64,000 nt of DNA from Acidobacteriota bacterium (GTDB lineage: Bacteria; Acidobacteriota; Vicinamibacteria; Marinacidobacterales; Marinacidobacteraceae): positions 1-64,000 of the forward strand of contig VXNL01000053.1 in the NCBI GenBank assembly GCA_009840635.1, given 5' to 3'. A model generated the notes under the pieces. The model was not told the DNA's origin. It did no database searches and was given only the letters and a program-made list of their open reading frames with translations. Of this stretch, positions 1 to 10,664 are shown piece by piece. Made by a program: the position numbers and the translations under genes. Numbering within the stretch: position 1 is the first letter of the stretch; the number at the start of each line of letters is the position of its first letter.

Positions 1-21
1 CCCCCCCCCCCCCCCCCCCCC
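1..21. repeat. poly-C homopolymer at window edge
   Basis: The window opens with 21 consecutive C residues followed by a G/C-only stretch. It lies exactly at the sequence edge, so it may be an assembly or contig-end artefact, or one arm of a G/C hairpin with the G-run at about 37-43. No function is assigned. Confidence 0.6.
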
Positions 22-49
22 GCGGCCCCGCCCGGCGGGGGGGTGGGGT

Positions 50-108
50 GTGGGGAGGGGTTTCCCCTCCCCACGAAAAAGTGAGGGGCGAATCGCGGAG
101 CGATTCGC
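50..108. repeat. two perfect hairpins downstream of rpsK
   Basis: Two perfect inverted repeats lie in the rpsK downstream region. The first pairs 50-60 with 64-74 (11 bp, 3-nt loop) and the second pairs 88-96 with 100-108 (9 bp, 3-nt loop). Neither is followed by a clear U-tract on either strand, so a canonical intrinsic terminator is not supported. They could protect the 3' end of the ribosomal transcript or be repeat debris. Confidence 0.55.
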
Positions 109-117
109 ACCATCACC

Positions 118-205
118 CCGTGGGGAAAGCGCCCCGCACGCACGACAGCCCCCAGGCTGGACGTCCGTGACGTCGTGAGTACGGTGCGGGGTGCTTTTTC
201 CACGG
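118..205 (-). terminator. long inverted repeat abutting rpsK stop, possible terminator or decayed repeat end
   Basis: The arms 118-139 and 183-205 are complementary over about 22 bp with three mismatches. The right arm begins directly after the rpsK stop codon. Its outer bases resemble the terminal inverted repeats of the dispersed element found at 33183, 36261 and 39669. The loop is about 43 nt and there is no terminal U-run, so either a rho-type or structural 3' end or a decayed repeat copy is possible. Confidence 0.35.
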
Positions 206-209
206 GCTG

Positions 210-611
210 TTAGTTCCGGCGCTTTTTTGGTGGCCGGCACCCGTTGTGCGGAATCGGGGTGACGTCCTTGATCGACTTCACCTCGATACCGGCGGCCGCC
301 ACGGCCCGGATCGCGGCCTCGCGTCCGGCGCCGGGGCCCTTCACCTTGACGTTCACATGGGTGCAGCCGAGGGCGCGAGCTTCCCGTGAAGCCGCGCCCG
401 CCGCCTGCTGCGCCGCGAACGGGGTCTGCTTCCGGGAGCCCTTGAAGCCCTGCGAACCGGCGCTGGCCCAGCAGACCACGTTTCCGGCCGGATCCGCGAA
501 GGTGATGATCGTGTTGTGGTACGTCGCCTGGATCGACACGACGCCGGCGGTCAGCGTGCGCTTCTCGCGCTTCTTTCCGGTCCGGCGGCGAGCTGTCTTC
601 TTCTTTGCCAT
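210..611 (-). CDS. rpsK: 30S ribosomal protein S11
   Basis: S11 lies on the platform of the small subunit and contacts 16S rRNA helices and mRNA near the E site. The 133-residue product has the family length, a basic N-terminus and the typical core with ATYHNTIIT and a GxxREAAIRA-like helix ([13 protein letters not shown]). The C-terminus [15 protein letters not shown] is diagnostic. It follows rpsM by 9 bp. In most bacteria rpsD, rpoA and rplQ come next; here only hairpins and the window edge follow. Confidence 0.98.
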   Translation of the reverse strand: MAKKKTARRRTGKKREKRTLTAGVVSIQATYHNTIITFADPAGNVVCWASAGSQGFKGSRKQTPFAAQQAAGAASREARALGCTHVNVKVKGPGAGREAAIRAVAAAGIEVKSIKDVTPIPHNGCRPPKKRRN

Positions 612-620
612 GTGGTGTTC

Positions 621-986
621 CTAGCGCCGGCGCATTCCGACCCGGCGGGGACCGCGGCGAGTCCGGGCGTTGGTCTTGGTGCGCTGACCCCGTGCCGGGA
701 GGCCCCGGCGATGACGGAGCCCGCGATAGCACCCGATGTCCATCAGGCGTTTCAGGTCCATCGAGATCCGTTTCCTCAGGTCTCCTTCAACGCCACCCTC
801 GTCGTCGATCGCCCGGCCGATCCGGCTGACTTCTTCCTCGGTCAGGTCGCTGACCCGGCGGTGGCGTTCGATCCCGACCCGGTCGAGGATGGTCACCGCG
901 CGGTGGGATCCCACGCCGTAGATGTACGTCAGCCCGATATCGATGCGCTTGGCGCGCGGCAGGTCAACGCCGGCAATTCTGGCCAT
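621..986 (-). CDS. rpsM: 30S ribosomal protein S13
   Basis: S13 sits in the head of the 30S subunit and forms bridges B1a/B1b with the large subunit. The 121-residue protein starts [10 protein letters not shown], has the helix-two-turn-helix region ([10 protein letters not shown]) and ends in the basic tail with [17 protein letters not shown] that reaches toward P-site tRNA. It lies between rpmJ and rpsK, the standard order of the alpha-operon start. Confidence 0.98.
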   Translation of the reverse strand: MARIAGVDLPRAKRIDIGLTYIYGVGSHRAVTILDRVGIERHRRVSDLTEEEVSRIGRAIDDEGGVEGDLRKRISMDLKRLMDIGCYRGLRHRRGLPARGQRTKTNARTRRGPRRVGMRRR

Positions 987-1009
987 CGGTCAGTCTCTCC
1001 CTGTTTCCA

Positions 1010-1123
1010 TCACCCTTGGCGCTGCTTGTGCTTCGGGTTTTCGCAGATCACCCGCACCACCCCTCGGCGGCGGACGATCTTGCATTTGGCGCACATACGC
1101 CGAACGGAGGCGCGAACCTTCAT
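1010..1123 (-). CDS. rpmJ: 50S ribosomal protein L36, zinc-binding form
   Basis: This 37-residue gene starts [11 protein letters not shown] and ends KHKQRQG. It carries the C-x2-C-x12-C-x4-H zinc ligand set (C11, C14, C27, H32), so it is the C+ type of L36 rather than a zinc-free paralog. L36 binds 23S rRNA close to the peptidyl-transferase region. It lies 10 bp after infA and 23 bp before rpsM, as in most bacteria. Confidence 0.97.
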   Translation of the reverse strand: MKVRASVRRMCAKCKIVRRRGVVRVICENPKHKQRQG

Positions 1124-1133
1124 GTTGCCGCTC

Positions 1134-1355
1134 CTACTTGCACCGGTAGACGATCCGGCCGCGGCTCAGATCGTAGGGGGAAAGCTCCACCAGCACGCGG
1201 TCCCCCGGCAGTACCTTGATGAAGCTTTTCCGCATCTTGCCCGACACGTGGGCGAGCACCTTGTGGTCGCCCGTATCGAGTTTGACCCGGAACATGGCGT
1301 TTGGCAGAGGCTCCATGACGGTCGCCTCCACGGAAATGGCGTCTTCCTTAGGCAT
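1134..1355 (-). CDS. infA: translation initiation factor IF-1
   Basis: IF-1 is a single OB-fold protein that occupies the 30S A site during initiation and modulates IF-2 and IF-3. The 73-residue product starts [13 protein letters not shown] and contains [22 protein letters not shown] and the end [15 protein letters not shown], all typical of the family. Its ATG overlaps the last 8 bp of map (ATGCCTAA), indicating translational coupling in the spc-type operon. Confidence 0.98.
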   Translation of the reverse strand: MPKEDAISVEATVMEPLPNAMFRVKLDTGDHKVLAHVSGKMRKSFIKVLPGDRVLVELSPYDLSRGRIVYRCK

Positions 1356-2139
1356 GATCTTCCTCTGAACCCGGGTTGCCGGGGTTCTGCTGTCTGGGCT
1401 CCGCCAGAATCCAGGGACCGCCCTCCATGACCGCGATGGATCGTTCGAAATGCGCAGAGGCGCTGCCGTCCACGGTGACGACCGTCCAGCGATCCCGCTT
1501 CACGCGCACGTCCGGGCTCCCGCGATTCACCATCGGTTCGATCGCGATCACGGCGCCCGGTATCAGGCGGGTCCGTTTGCGAGGATCATAGAAGTTCGGG
1601 ATCCAGGGCTCCGCGTGCAGGCTGGTTCCGATCCCGTGCCCGCCGTACTCGCGCACCACGGAATAGCCGTGGCTCTCGGCATGCGTCTGCACGGCCTGTC
1701 CGATGTCCGAAATGCTGTTTCCGGGACGGGCGGCACGGATTCCGGCGTGGAGAGCCCCCTCGGTGACCTCCAGCAGACGCGCCACCTCCTCGTCGATCCG
1801 GCCGACCGCGACCGTGGTCGCGTTGTCGCCGTAGTAGCCGTCCACGATGCAGCCGAAGTCGAGGCTCACGATGTCGCCCTCCTTCAGCTTCCGCCAACGG
1901 GAGGGGATGCCGTGGACGACCTCGTCGTTGATCGAAGCGCACAGAGTCGCGGGAAACCCGTGATACCCCTTGAAGGCGGGAGTCACCCCGTGGCGCCGCA
2001 GGTTGTCCGCGGCCACGCGGTCGAGGTGAGCGGTGGTCACTCCCGGTTCCACGGTGCGGGCGAGCAGGTTCAGCGTCTCCACGGTGATCGCGTTGGCCTG
2101 GTGGAGCTTGTCCAGCTCGACGTCCGATCGGGAAATCAC
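1348..2139 (-). CDS. map: methionine aminopeptidase type I
   Basis: Removes the N-terminal methionine from nascent proteins with small second residues. The 263-residue type I enzyme shows the five metal ligands in order: D in SLDFGC, D in YYGDNATT, H in [10 protein letters not shown] in IAIEPM and E in SAHFERS. It lacks the N-terminal zinc or SH3 extension of longer forms. The GTG at 2139 overlaps the adk stop (GTGA) and gives the family-like start [12 protein letters not shown]; a longer upstream frame would overlap adk deeply and is rejected. Confidence 0.96.
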   Translation of the reverse strand: MISRSDVELDKLHQANAITVETLNLLARTVEPGVTTAHLDRVAADNLRRHGVTPAFKGYHGFPATLCASINDEVVHGIPSRWRKLKEGDIVSLDFGCIVDGYYGDNATTVAVGRIDEEVARLLEVTEGALHAGIRAARPGNSISDIGQAVQTHAESHGYSVVREYGGHGIGTSLHAEPWIPNFYDPRKRTRLIPGAVIAIEPMVNRGSPDVRVKRDRWTVVTVDGSASAHFERSIAVMEGGPWILAEPRQQNPGNPGSEEDHA

Positions 2140-2717
2140 TGGGTCACCAACGGTGCCGCTCTGAACGGCAGGGCAGCGGACAGACGGCTGAAGACCTCGT
2201 CGCGGGACCCGAGGCCCGAAACGTCGGCGGCGCGGTCCCCGTAGTAATCGAGGAGCGGGAGGGACTCGGACTCGTAGACCTCGAGGCGGCGGCGGAAGGC
2301 TTCTTCGCTGTCGTCCTGCCGGCCGTCCGTCCCGCGCCGGCCGCGCACCCGGGCGGCCAGTTCCTCCGCCGGAACGGCGATGTTCGCAATCCACTCGGTG
2401 GCTCCAACCCTCGAAAGGACCTCGCCAAGGGCCCGGGCCTGCGCCCGGTTCCGCGGATAGCCGTCGAGGATGAAGCCCCGGCTGCAATCGGGAGCGGAAA
2501 TCCTCTCTTCGACGATCCCGAGCACGATCTCGTCGCTCACCAGGCGGCCGGCCGCCATGATGTCGCGGGCCGCCATCCCGAGTTCCGTGCCGTCCGCGGC
2601 CGCCTGCCGGAGAATGGCCCCGGTCGAAATGTGGGGCAACCCCAGCGACTCGGCGAGCCGCGCCGCCTGGGTTCCCTTTCCGGACCCGGGAGCGCCGAGA
2701 AGAATGACGGCGTTCAT
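2136..2717 (-). CDS. adk: adenylate kinase, short-LID form
   Basis: Interconverts 2 ADP with ATP and AMP. The 193-residue protein has the P-loop GAPGSGKGTQA at residues 8-18, the AMP-site segment (STGAILRQA, GFILDGYPRN) and an arginine-rich closing segment. The LID is short: RVRGRRGTDGRQDDSEEAF replaces the zinc-binding or 30-residue LID of the long form. It follows secY by 17 bp and overlaps map, the usual secY-adk-map order. Confidence 0.97.
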   Translation of the reverse strand: MNAVILLGAPGSGKGTQAARLAESLGLPHISTGAILRQAAADGTELGMAARDIMAAGRLVSDEIVLGIVEERISAPDCSRGFILDGYPRNRAQARALGEVLSRVGATEWIANIAVPAEELAARVRGRRGTDGRQDDSEEAFRRRLEVYESESLPLLDYYGDRAADVSGLGSRDEVFSRLSAALPFRAAPLVTQ

Positions 2718-2734
2718 GTCAGCTCCAGAGCGCC

Positions 2735-4116
<1,382 letters not shown>

Positions 4117-4120
<4 letters not shown>

Positions 4121-4662
4121 TTCTGGCTTTCGGAGTTGCCGGCGCCCGCGCCGATGAGGTCCACGGTCCCTCCGGCAGCCTCGATCTTCCGGCGGGCGGA
4201 AGCGCTGAAGGCGTGCGCGCGGACGGTGAGCCGCCTCTCCAGCTCACCTCCGCCGAGGACCTTGATGCGGTACGGCCGCGGGCGGATCAGCACCGGAGGT
4301 CTTTCCGGATCAGGCCGATAGATCCGCGCGCCCTGAACCAGGCGGGCGGCCACCAGTTCGATCTCGCCGACGGTCGAACCGTCTTCGAAACGGTTGAGAT
4401 CGCCCAGATTGACGACCTCCTGGCGGGTCCTGAAGATGTTCGTGAACCCACGCTTCGGCACCCGGCGCACGAGCGGCATCTGACCGCCCTCGAAGCCGCG
4501 GCGGAGGGAGTACCCGGACCGCGACTTGGCTCCCTTGTGGCCGCGCCCGGCGGTCTTGCCGGTGCCCGATCCAGGGCCGCGTCCCACCCGCTTGCGGGGT
4601 CGGACGGCGCCCTCGGGCGGCGCCAGTTCATGAAGGCTCACTTGCTCGTCCTCACTCACCAT
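4117..4662 (-). CDS. rplO: 50S ribosomal protein L15
   Basis: An assembly protein of the large subunit with a long basic N-terminal extension that enters 23S rRNA. The frame is 181 residues and contains [35 protein letters not shown] and the C-terminal globular domain. The ATG at 4662 overlaps rpmD by 11 bp. A GTG at 4641, seven codons in, also has a good upstream GAGGA and gives the family-typical SLHEL start, so the true N-terminus could be there. Acts in late 50S assembly. Confidence 0.96.
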
Positions 4663-4897
4663 CGGCCGATCCGGCCGTCTTCTGCATTCCCGTCGCTTCG
4701 ACGATGCGGACGAGGTGCGGAACCCGCCGCACCATGCCGCGGATCATCGGGTTGTCCGGCCGGGAAGCGGTCGCTCCCAGGCGGCGAAGCCCCAGGCCCT
4801 TCACGACTTCGCGCTGGTAGCGGGTGGTGCCGGCCAGTCCGCGCACGAGCTGGACGACGATCCTGGGGCCTGCGGCGGTCTCTTCTGGCTGTGTCAT
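4652..4897 (-). CDS. rpmD: 50S ribosomal protein L30
   Basis: A small ferredoxin-like-fold protein of the large subunit. At 81 residues it is longer than the usual 58-60: there are about ten extra N-terminal residues ([10 protein letters not shown]) before the core [12 protein letters not shown] and a short tail. The motif [20 protein letters not shown] is the usual L30 signature. It lies between rpsE (4-bp gap) and rplO (overlap), the standard spc order. Confidence 0.96.
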   Translation of the reverse strand: MTQPEETAAGPRIVVQLVRGLAGTTRYQREVVKGLGLRRLGATASRPDNPMIRGMVRRVPHLVRIVEATGMQKTAGSADGE

Positions 4898-4901
4898 GGC
4901 T

Positions 4902-5468
4902 CTAGGCCCGGATCTCCGCCTCGATGTGGCTCACGTCCTTCCCCCGAAGCTCGGCCACGGCGGCCTTCGAGCGAAGGGAGAGGAGCGCGACCATCGTCGC
5001 TTCCACCACGTTCTTCGGATTCGCGGTTCCGAGCGACTTGGTCAGGATGTCCTTGATTCCGGCGAGCTCGATGACGGCGCGCACCGGCCCACCGGCGATC
5101 ACCCCGGTTCCCTCCGAGGCCGGCTTCAGCAGGACGCGGCCCGCGCCGAACACCCCCACGACCTCGTGAGCGATGGTCGTTCCCTCGCGGGGAACCGTGG
5201 TCAGATTCTTCTTGGCGATCTCGATCCCCTTCTTGATGGCCGCCGGCACCTCGCGCGCCTTGCCGAGACCGAAACCCACGCGGCCGTCCTCGTTTCCAAC
5301 GACAACCAGCGCGGAGAAGGAAAGGTTCTTGCCGCCCTTGACCACCTTGGTCACCCGGTTGATCGAGACGACCTTGTCCTTGAGATCGGGATCACCGGTG
5401 CGCTCCACCTGCGTGTTGCGCGAACCGCTGCGAGGCCTCGATCGGCCGCCCGCGTCCATGTTCAGCAC
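4902..5468 (-). CDS. rpsE: 30S ribosomal protein S5
   Basis: S5 stabilises the 530 and body regions of the 30S subunit and affects decoding fidelity. The 188-residue protein has the N-terminal double-stranded-RNA-binding-like domain ([32 protein letters not shown]) and the C-terminal domain with [22 protein letters not shown] 5468 overlaps the rplR stop; a second in-frame ATG three codons later (5459) avoids the overlap and could be the real start. Confidence 0.97.
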   Translation of the reverse strand: MLNMDAGGRSRPRSGSRNTQVERTGDPDLKDKVVSINRVTKVVKGGKNLSFSALVVVGNEDGRVGFGLGKAREVPAAIKKGIEIAKKNLTTVPREGTTIAHEVVGVFGAGRVLLKPASEGTGVIAGGPVRAVIELAGIKDILTKSLGTANPKNVVEATMVALLSLRSKAAVAELRGKDVSHIEAEIRA

Positions 5469-5815
5469 TGAACCCCTCCATTCCTCACCGCGTCGGCGAG
5501 GGCCTTGATCCGGCCGTGGTACTGGGACCCGCCGCGATCGAAGACCACGATCTCGATGCCGGCGGCACGGGCCCGCTCCGCCAGCTTCTCGCCGACCAGC
5601 GCGGCGCCCTGGGCGTTTCCACCACCCTCGATCCCGGTCTCACGGCTGCCCGCGGCCACGAGGGTCCTGCCGGCGGCGTCATCGATCACCTGCGCGTAGA
5701 TGTGCTTCAACGAGCGATAGACCGCAAGCCGCGGCCGCCCGGCGGTGCCGCTGATCTTCTGGCGAATGCGGGCGTGGATGCGCCGCCTTCGCTGGCGGCG
5801 GGTCGTGATTCGCAT
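5462..5815 (-). CDS. rplR: 50S ribosomal protein L18
   Basis: Binds 5S rRNA together with L5. The 117-residue product matches family length: a basic N-terminus ([20 protein letters not shown]), then [21 protein letters not shown], and the C-terminal half with [20 protein letters not shown] followed by LADAVRNGG. It sits between rplF (14-bp gap) and rpsE, which it slightly overlaps. Confidence 0.98.
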   Translation of the reverse strand: MRITTRRQRRRRIHARIRQKISGTAGRPRLAVYRSLKHIYAQVIDDAAGRTLVAAGSRETGIEGGGNAQGAALVGEKLAERARAAGIEIVVFDRGGSQYHGRIKALADAVRNGGVQC

Positions 5816-5829
5816 GACTGTTCTGGTAC

Positions 5830-6363
5830 TTAGGCTCCGGTCTTTCCGGCCTTCTTGATGAGACGTTCGCCGGTGTAGCGGACTCCCTTCTGCTTGTAGG
5901 GATCCGGCTTGCGGAGCGCGCGGATGCGCGCCGCCACCTGCCCCACGGCCTGCTTGTCGGCGCCCGACACGACGACGTGGGTGTTCTTCTCGACCTGGAC
6001 GTCGATCCCGTCAGGCAACGCCAACTCGATGGGGTGGGAATACCCCAGCGCGAACGAGACGTTCCGTCCCTTCACCTGCGCCCGGTACCCGACTCCCACG
6101 ATGTCCAGTTCCTTCTTGAAGCCCCCGGAGACACCGGTCACCGCGTTCGCGAGGAGCGCCCGGGTGAGCCCCCAGTAGGCGCGGTTGCCCGAGGTTTCCC
6201 GAAGGGACACCTCGGCCACGCTGCCGTCGAGCCTCACCTCGATGCCCGGCAGGACCGGACTCGTGAGGACGCCCTTCGGGCCCTTCACGCGGACCTCGGA
6301 ACTCTGGACGGTGATCGAGACCCCGGACGGAACGGGGATCGGCTTGGCGCCTATGCGGGACAT
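5830..6363 (-). CDS. rplF: 50S ribosomal protein L6
   Basis: A two-domain protein near the sarcin-ricin loop, needed for late 50S assembly and factor binding. The 177-residue chain starts [15 protein letters not shown] and contains [10 protein letters not shown] and the C-terminal signature [18 protein letters not shown]. It is 16 bp from rpsH and in the invariant rpsH-rplF-rplR order. Confidence 0.98.
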   Translation of the reverse strand: MSRIGAKPIPVPSGVSITVQSSEVRVKGPKGVLTSPVLPGIEVRLDGSVAEVSLRETSGNRAYWGLTRALLANAVTGVSGGFKKELDIVGVGYRAQVKGRNVSFALGYSHPIELALPDGIDVQVEKNTHVVVSGADKQAVGQVAARIRALRKPDPYKQKGVRYTGERLIKKAGKTGA

Positions 6364-6379
6364 GACGACAACCCTCGCG

Positions 6380-6775
6380 CTACCAGACCTGGCAAAGAAC
6401 TTCGCCGCCCACGCCGAGATGGCGCGCCTGGCGGCCCGTCATCACCCCGCGGGAGGTAGAGAGCAGGGTGACGCCGAGCCCTCCCTGCGCCTTGGGAATC
6501 TTCTGGTGCGAGACGTAGACGCGGGTGCCGGGCCGCGAGATCCGCTTGAGCCCGGTCAGCGCGTCCCGGTTACCGGGAAGGCGCCGCAGCTTGATGCGGA
6601 TCGCGTCCTGCGGCGGGCAGGAGCGCCGCTCCCACCCGTCCACGTATCCCTCCTCGTGGAGGATGCGGGCGATCTCCTCCTTCAGCTTCGAAGCGGGAAT
6701 CTCGACGAAGTCGTGCCGCGCCTGAATCGCGTTACGAAGCCGGGTGAGCATGTCGGCCACCGGGTCAGACCACAT
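6380..6775 (-). CDS. rpsH: 30S ribosomal protein S8
   Basis: A central 16S rRNA-binding protein of the platform, and in enterobacteria the translational repressor of the spc operon. The 131-residue protein starts [16 protein letters not shown] and ends with [20 protein letters not shown], the family signature. No separate S8-binding leader was recognised. It follows rpsN by 12 bp. Confidence 0.98.
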   Translation of the reverse strand: MWSDPVADMLTRLRNAIQARHDFVEIPASKLKEEIARILHEEGYVDGWERRSCPPQDAIRIKLRRLPGNRDALTGLKRISRPGTRVYVSHQKIPKAQGGLGVTLLSTSRGVMTGRQARHLGVGGEVLCQVW

Positions 6776-6787
6776 CAGCGCGCCTCC

Positions 6788-6973
6788 CTACCAACTCGCC
6801 TTGATGACGCCGGGGATCTCCCCCGCCAGCGCCAGCTTCCGGAAGCACAGGCGGCAGAGCCCGAACTTCCGGAGATAGGCCCGTGGGCGGCCGCAGCTCA
6901 GGCAGCGGTTGTAGCGCCGCACCTCGAACTTGGGCCGCTTCCTTGCCTTGGCTATGAGTGATTTCTTCGCCAA
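6788..6973 (-). CDS. rpsN: 30S ribosomal protein S14, type Z (zinc-binding)
   Basis: The 61-residue short, zinc-binding form of S14: CLSC and CRLC pairs occur in [20 protein letters not shown] and the next residues. The long zinc-free form is about 100 residues. It binds the 3' major domain of 16S rRNA in the 30S head. It lies between rplE and rpsH as usual. With C+ L33 and C+ L36 also present, the window shows only zinc-using versions of the zinc-switch proteins. Confidence 0.98.
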   Translation of the reverse strand: MAKKSLIAKARKRPKFEVRRYNRCLSCGRPRAYLRKFGLCRLCFRKLALAGEIPGVIKASW

Positions 6974-7006
6974 AACCCTTTCCTCTGCTTCTTCAGCTCG
7001 CGAGTA

Positions 7007-7555
7007 CTACGCTTCCCGGCGGGCGAACGGCATCCCGAAGGCGCGGAGCAGCTCTCGCGCGTCCCCGTCGCTCGTCGCGGTCGTGCAGATGGTCACGTTC
7101 ATCCCGCGTGTCTTCTCGATCTTCGAGTAGTCGATCTCGGGGAACACGGACTGGTCCGTCAGGCCCAGGGTGTAGTTGCCCCGGCCATCGAAGGCCCGGT
7201 CCGAGACACCGCGAAAGTCGTGCACCCGAGGCAACGCGATGTTGATCAGCCGGTCCATGAATTCGTACATCCGGATTCCGCGCAGGGTGACCCGCACGCC
7301 CACCGGCATGCCGTCGCGGATCTTGAAGTTGGCGATGGACTTCCGGGCCCTGGTCACCACGGGCCTTTGTCCGGCGATCGCCGTCAGGTCCGCGACCGCG
7401 GCGTCGATGAACTTGTGCTCCCGCGCCCCTTCACCGACGCCCATGTTGACGACGACCTTGGTGACCCGAGGGACGGCGTGCACGCTGGCGATCTGCAGTC
7501 GGGTGCGCAGGTCGGGAGCGATGGTCTCCCGATACCGGGAACGAAGGCGGCTCAC
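7007..7555 (-). CDS. rplE: 50S ribosomal protein L5
   Basis: A 5S rRNA-binding protein that forms a bridge to the small-subunit head. The 182-residue product has the typical sequences [34 protein letters not shown] and the C-terminus with [19 protein letters not shown]. The ATG overlaps the rplX stop by 4 bp. A 33-bp gap separates it from rpsN. Confidence 0.98.
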   Translation of the reverse strand: MSRLRSRYRETIAPDLRTRLQIASVHAVPRVTKVVVNMGVGEGAREHKFIDAAVADLTAIAGQRPVVTRARKSIANFKIRDGMPVGVRVTLRGIRMYEFMDRLINIALPRVHDFRGVSDRAFDGRGNYTLGLTDQSVFPEIDYSKIEKTRGMNVTICTTATSDGDARELLRAFGMPFARREA

Positions 7556-7905
7556 TTGTCGATCACTCCCTGGGAACGGACGCTCACCCGGACCTTGCGT
7601 CCATCGGTCAGCCGGGTCCTCCCGATCCGGGTCGGGAGATTGGTCTCCGGGTCCACGATCGCCACGTTGCTGATCGCGATCGAGGCTTCCCGTTCGACGA
7701 CGCCACCCTTGATGTTCGCCCGCGGGTTCGCCTTCGTGTGCCGCTTGATCATGTTGATGCCCTCGACGAGCACGCGTCCGGTTTCGGGAAAGACGCGGAG
7801 AATCCGTCCCCGCTTCCCGAGGTCGCTCCCGGCCATGATCTGGACGAGGTCGTTCTTGCGAACGTGCAGACGCCGCGGCGGCGGCGCGCTCTTCTTCCGG
7901 GACAT
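7552..7905 (-). CDS. rplX: 50S ribosomal protein L24
   Basis: An early assembly initiator of the 50S subunit with a KOW-type SH3 barrel. The 117-residue protein shows [20 protein letters not shown] near the start, then [18 protein letters not shown] and the short C-terminal domain. A slightly extended basic N-terminus ([14 protein letters not shown]) precedes the KOW motif. It lies 2 bp from rplN and overlaps rplE. Confidence 0.98.
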   Translation of the reverse strand: MSRKKSAPPPRRLHVRKNDLVQIMAGSDLGKRGRILRVFPETGRVLVEGINMIKRHTKANPRANIKGGVVEREASIAISNVAIVDPETNLPTRIGRTRLTDGRKVRVSVRSQGVIDK

Positions 7906-7907
7906 CG

Positions 7908-8276
7908 TCAGAGGACCTCCGGAGCGAGCGAAACGATCTTCATGAACTGGCGCTCGCGCAGTTCGCGGGCGACCGGACCGAACACCCGGGTTCCGGTGGG
8001 CTCGCGCTGCTCGTTGATCAGCACCGCGGCGTTGTCACCGAAGCGGATGTAGGACCCGTCCGCCCGGCGGTGTTCCTTGCGGGTCCTCACGATCACCGCC
8101 TGGACGACCGTCCCCTTCTTGACCGCACTCCCCGGCGCGGCCTCGCGGACCGAAGCGGTGATGACGTCCCCCAGCCGGGCGATACGACCCACCCCGCCGC
8201 CCAGCGGAAGGATGCAGGTGACCCGGCGGGCGCCGGAGTTGTCGGCGACCTGCAGCACCGACTGCATCTGGATCAT
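7908..8276 (-). CDS. rplN: 50S ribosomal protein L14
   Basis: L14 forms bridges B5 and B8 and is a docking point for RsfS. The chosen ATG (8276) gives 122 residues starting [19 protein letters not shown], the family-typical N-terminus, and overlaps the rpsQ stop as ATGA. An upstream in-frame ATG at 8336 would run through rpsQ and is rejected. The C-terminus has [19 protein letters not shown]. Confidence 0.98.
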   Translation of the reverse strand: MIQMQSVLQVADNSGARRVTCILPLGGGVGRIARLGDVITASVREAAPGSAVKKGTVVQAVIVRTRKEHRRADGSYIRFGDNAAVLINEQREPTGTRVFGPVARELRERQFMKIVSLAPEVL

Positions 8277-8518
8277 GTGGCGCGCTCCACAACCTTGAGC
8301 AGCCGGAAACGCTTCGTCCGGGAGAGCGGACGGCATTCCTCGATCTGGACCCGGTCTCCGACCTGGCCCTCGTTCTTCTCGTCGTGGACCGCGAAGCGGG
8401 TGGACTTGCGGTACCGGCGCTTGTACAGGCGGTGTTCCACCAGACGCTCCACGAGCACGGTGATGGTCTTTTCGGCGCCACTGGCGACCACGGTTCCGGT
8501 CCTGATCAGTCTTGGCAT
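8273..8518 (-). CDS. rpsQ: 30S ribosomal protein S17
   Basis: A primary 16S rRNA-binding OB-fold protein. Starting at the ATG at 8518 the product has 81 residues ([20 protein letters not shown]), with the signature [20 protein letters not shown] start ten codons upstream is possible but would leave only 5 bp to rpmC. It overlaps rplN by 4 bp. Confidence 0.97.
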   Translation of the reverse strand: MPRLIRTGTVVASGAEKTITVLVERLVEHRLYKRRYRKSTRFAVHDEKNEGQVGDRVQIEECRPLSRTKRFRLLKVVERAT

Positions 8519-8553
8519 GACGGTTCTTCTCGTACTTCTCGTCCTCACCGGCC

Positions 8554-8784
8554 TCAGGAATCCGAGGCGCCGCTCCCCGGGGAATCGGTCCCGATCTCGA
8601 GTTCGCGCTCCCTCATGATGGTCTGGAGGCGCGCCACCTGGCGCCGCAGCATCTTGACCTTGTGCGTGTGTCCGAGCTGACCGGTGGCTGCCTCGAGCCG
8701 GGCGTCGAACAGCTCCTTGGTCACCTCCTGCTGCTTCCTCACGAGTTCGTCGTGGGTCAGCTCACGGACCCGGGCGGCCTTCAC
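8554..8784 (-). CDS. rpmC: 50S ribosomal protein L29
   Basis: A two-helix protein at the exit tunnel near L23 that helps recruit trigger factor and SRP. Starting from the GTG at 8784, which overlaps the rplP stop (GTGA), it has 76 residues with the usual [20 protein letters not shown] and the second-helix motif [20 protein letters not shown]. The tail SPGSGASDS is slightly longer than usual. Confidence 0.97.
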   Translation of the reverse strand: MKAARVRELTHDELVRKQQEVTKELFDARLEAATGQLGHTHKVKMLRRQVARLQTIMRERELEIGTDSPGSGASDS

Positions 8785-9203
8785 GACGATTCCTCCTCGA
8801 AGCGGCCGACGAACTGCGTCCGCACCGGAAGCTTGTGGCTCGCCCGGCGCATCGCCTCGATGGCCTGTTCGCGGCCGACGCCTTCCATTTCGAAGAGGAT
8901 CCGTCCGGGGCGCACCACCGCGACCCAACCCTCAGGACCGCCCTTTCCCTTGCCCATGCGCGTTTCCTGGGGCTTCTTCGTCAGCGGCTTGTCCGGAAAG
9001 ATCCGGATCCAGACCCGCCCGGTCCGCTTGATGAAACGGGTGATGGCCACCCGCGCCGACTCGATCTGGCGGTTCGTGATCCATCCCGGCTCCAGCGTCT
9101 TGAGACCGAAGTCCCCGAACGCCACCGTCTGCCCGGTCCAGGACTTGCCGCGCATGCGGCCGCGCTGCTGTTTCCGGTACCGCGTCTTCTTCGGCATCAG
9201 CAT
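8781..9203 (-). CDS. rplP: 50S ribosomal protein L16
   Basis: Sits at the A-site tRNA elbow and is important for late 50S assembly. The 140-residue protein begins [19 protein letters not shown], contains [40 protein letters not shown] and [19 protein letters not shown]. An ATG two codons later also fits. It is 31 bp downstream of rpsC. Confidence 0.98.
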   Translation of the reverse strand: MLMPKKTRYRKQQRGRMRGKSWTGQTVAFGDFGLKTLEPGWITNRQIESARVAITRFIKRTGRVWIRIFPDKPLTKKPQETRMGKGKGGPEGWVAVVRPGRILFEMEGVGREQAIEAMRRASHKLPVRTQFVGRFEEESS

Positions 9204-9234
9204 GGCGTTTCTCCTCCCGGATCCCCTTCAGGGC

Positions 9235-9933
9235 TCAACCGGCGCTTGCCTCTTCGGAGCCGGCGGCTGACGGCTTCATGGGGATCTCCGGCCGCCCGGA
9301 CCGGCTCACCACGTCGCTGACGCCCCGATAGACCCAGCACTTGACCCCGATCTGACCGTAGGTCGTGAAGGCCTCGGCGAGCCCGTATTCGATGTCGGCC
9401 CGCAGCGTGTGGAGCGGGAGCTGTCCCTCCAGGTACCACTCCGCCCGGGCGATGTCGGCGCCGTTGAGCCGCCCGGCGCACCGGATGCGAACCCCCTTGG
9501 CGCCGTTCCGCATGGTGTTCTCGACAGCCTTCCGCATCGCGCGCCGGAACGCGATCCGCTTCTCGAGCTGGAGGGCGATGGACTCGGCAACCAACTGCGG
9601 GTCGAGTTCGGGCTTGATCACCTCGAGGGGCCGAATGTGGACTTCCTTGCCGGTGCGCTTGCGGAGGTCGCGCGTCAGCTTCTCCACCTCCGTCCCCTTT
9701 CGCCCGATGATGATTCCCGGCCGTGAGGTGTGGATGTAGATGTTGAGCTTGTTGCCCGGACGCTCGATTTCCACCCGCGAAATACCCGCGTGGTAGAGGC
9801 GGCGCTTGAGAAGACGCCGCAGCTTCAGGTCCTCGTGCAGCGAATCCCGGTAGGCGCTGTCCGCAAACCAGCGGGAGCGCCAGGTCTTGCTGTAGCCAAG
9901 CCTGAAGCCGTGCGGGTGTACTTTTTGACCCAT
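9235..9933 (-). CDS. rpsC: 30S ribosomal protein S3
   Basis: Lines the mRNA entry channel and takes part in helicase activity. The 232-residue protein starts [18 protein letters not shown], contains the KH domain with the GxxG loop ([13 protein letters not shown]) and the C-terminal domain with [17 protein letters not shown] and [20 protein letters not shown]. It is 2 bp from rplV. Confidence 0.98.
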   Translation of the reverse strand: MGQKVHPHGFRLGYSKTWRSRWFADSAYRDSLHEDLKLRRLLKRRLYHAGISRVEIERPGNKLNIYIHTSRPGIIIGRKGTEVEKLTRDLRKRTGKEVHIRPLEVIKPELDPQLVAESIALQLEKRIAFRRAMRKAVENTMRNGAKGVRIRCAGRLNGADIARAEWYLEGQLPLHTLRADIEYGLAEAFTTYGQIGVKCWVYRGVSDVVSRSGRPEIPMKPSAAGSEEASAG

Positions 9934-9935
9934 TC

Positions 9936-10295
9936 CTATTCCTCTTCCACCGCAGTCACGCGGATCGTGTAGTGGGTGGTTCGCCGCCGAATGCGGCGGA
10001 TGCGGGCCCTCCGGCCGCTGCGGGCGATCGCCCGGGCCGGTCCCTGGTCGGCAAACGCCTCGGAAACCACGAGCTTGTCCTCATCGATCCGTTTCGCTTC
10101 GCTGAGGGCCTTCGTCTGGGCATTCGCGATGGCCGACCGCAACACCTTCTCGATGATGGGCGCCGGAGCGCGATTCGTGTTCTGCAACACCGAGATGGCG
10201 TCCGCCGCGGGCTTGTCACGGATGAGGTCGAGAACGAGCCGCGCCTTCTGAACCGAACCGGGAACCGCCGTCGCCCGGGCAACCGCTTCGATCAC
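9936..10295 (-). CDS. rplV: 50S ribosomal protein L22
   Basis: L22 has a globular domain on the 50S surface and a beta-hairpin lining the exit tunnel. The 119-residue protein has [30 protein letters not shown] and the hairpin ending in [16 protein letters not shown]. The start is a GTG at 10295. The S10-operon neighbours rpsS and rpsC flank it. Confidence 0.97.
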   Translation of the reverse strand: MIEAVARATAVPGSVQKARLVLDLIRDKPAADAISVLQNTNRAPAPIIEKVLRSAIANAQTKALSEAKRIDEDKLVVSEAFADQGPARAIARSGRRARIRRIRRRTTHYTIRVTAVEEE

Positions 10296-10323
10296 GCCGT
10301 CACCCCCGTTCGTGAGAGGAGCC

Positions 10324-10608
10324 TCATCGGCGTGCCCTCGACTTCTCGGTCTTCACCTTGTGGCCCTTGAAGGTCCGGGTCGGCGAGAACTCACCGAGCT
10401 TGTGACCCACCATGTTGTCGGTCACGTAGACCGGGATGAACTTGCGGCCGTTGTGAACGGCGAAGGTCAGACCCACCATCTGCGGGACGATCGTGGAGCG
10501 CCGTGACCAGGTCTTGATGATCGTCTGGCGGCGCGCAGTGTGTGCGTCCTCGACCTTCCGGATCAGGCTTTCCTCGATGTACGGGCCTTTTTGAATCGAA
10601 CGCGGCAT
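10324..10608 (-). CDS. rpsS: 30S ribosomal protein S19
   Basis: Located in the 30S head in complex with S13 and contacting the A and P sites. The ATG at 10608 gives 94 residues: [56 protein letters not shown] longer upstream in-frame ATG would invade rplB and is rejected. It is 56 bp after rplB. Confidence 0.98.
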   Translation of the reverse strand: MPRSIQKGPYIEESLIRKVEDAHTARRQTIIKTWSRRSTIVPQMVGLTFAVHNGRKFIPVYVTDNMVGHKLGEFSPTRTFKGHKVKTEKSRARR

Positions 10609-10664
10609 TCTCTGGTCCTTTTCTGATCCCTGTTCCGATCCTGGTGGTGGGGGGATTCCTCGCT

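Noticed and set aside
50..108. Classical intrinsic terminator after rpsK
   Set aside because: The hairpins are perfect but lack a U-run on the transcript; only a weaker structural role is claimed.
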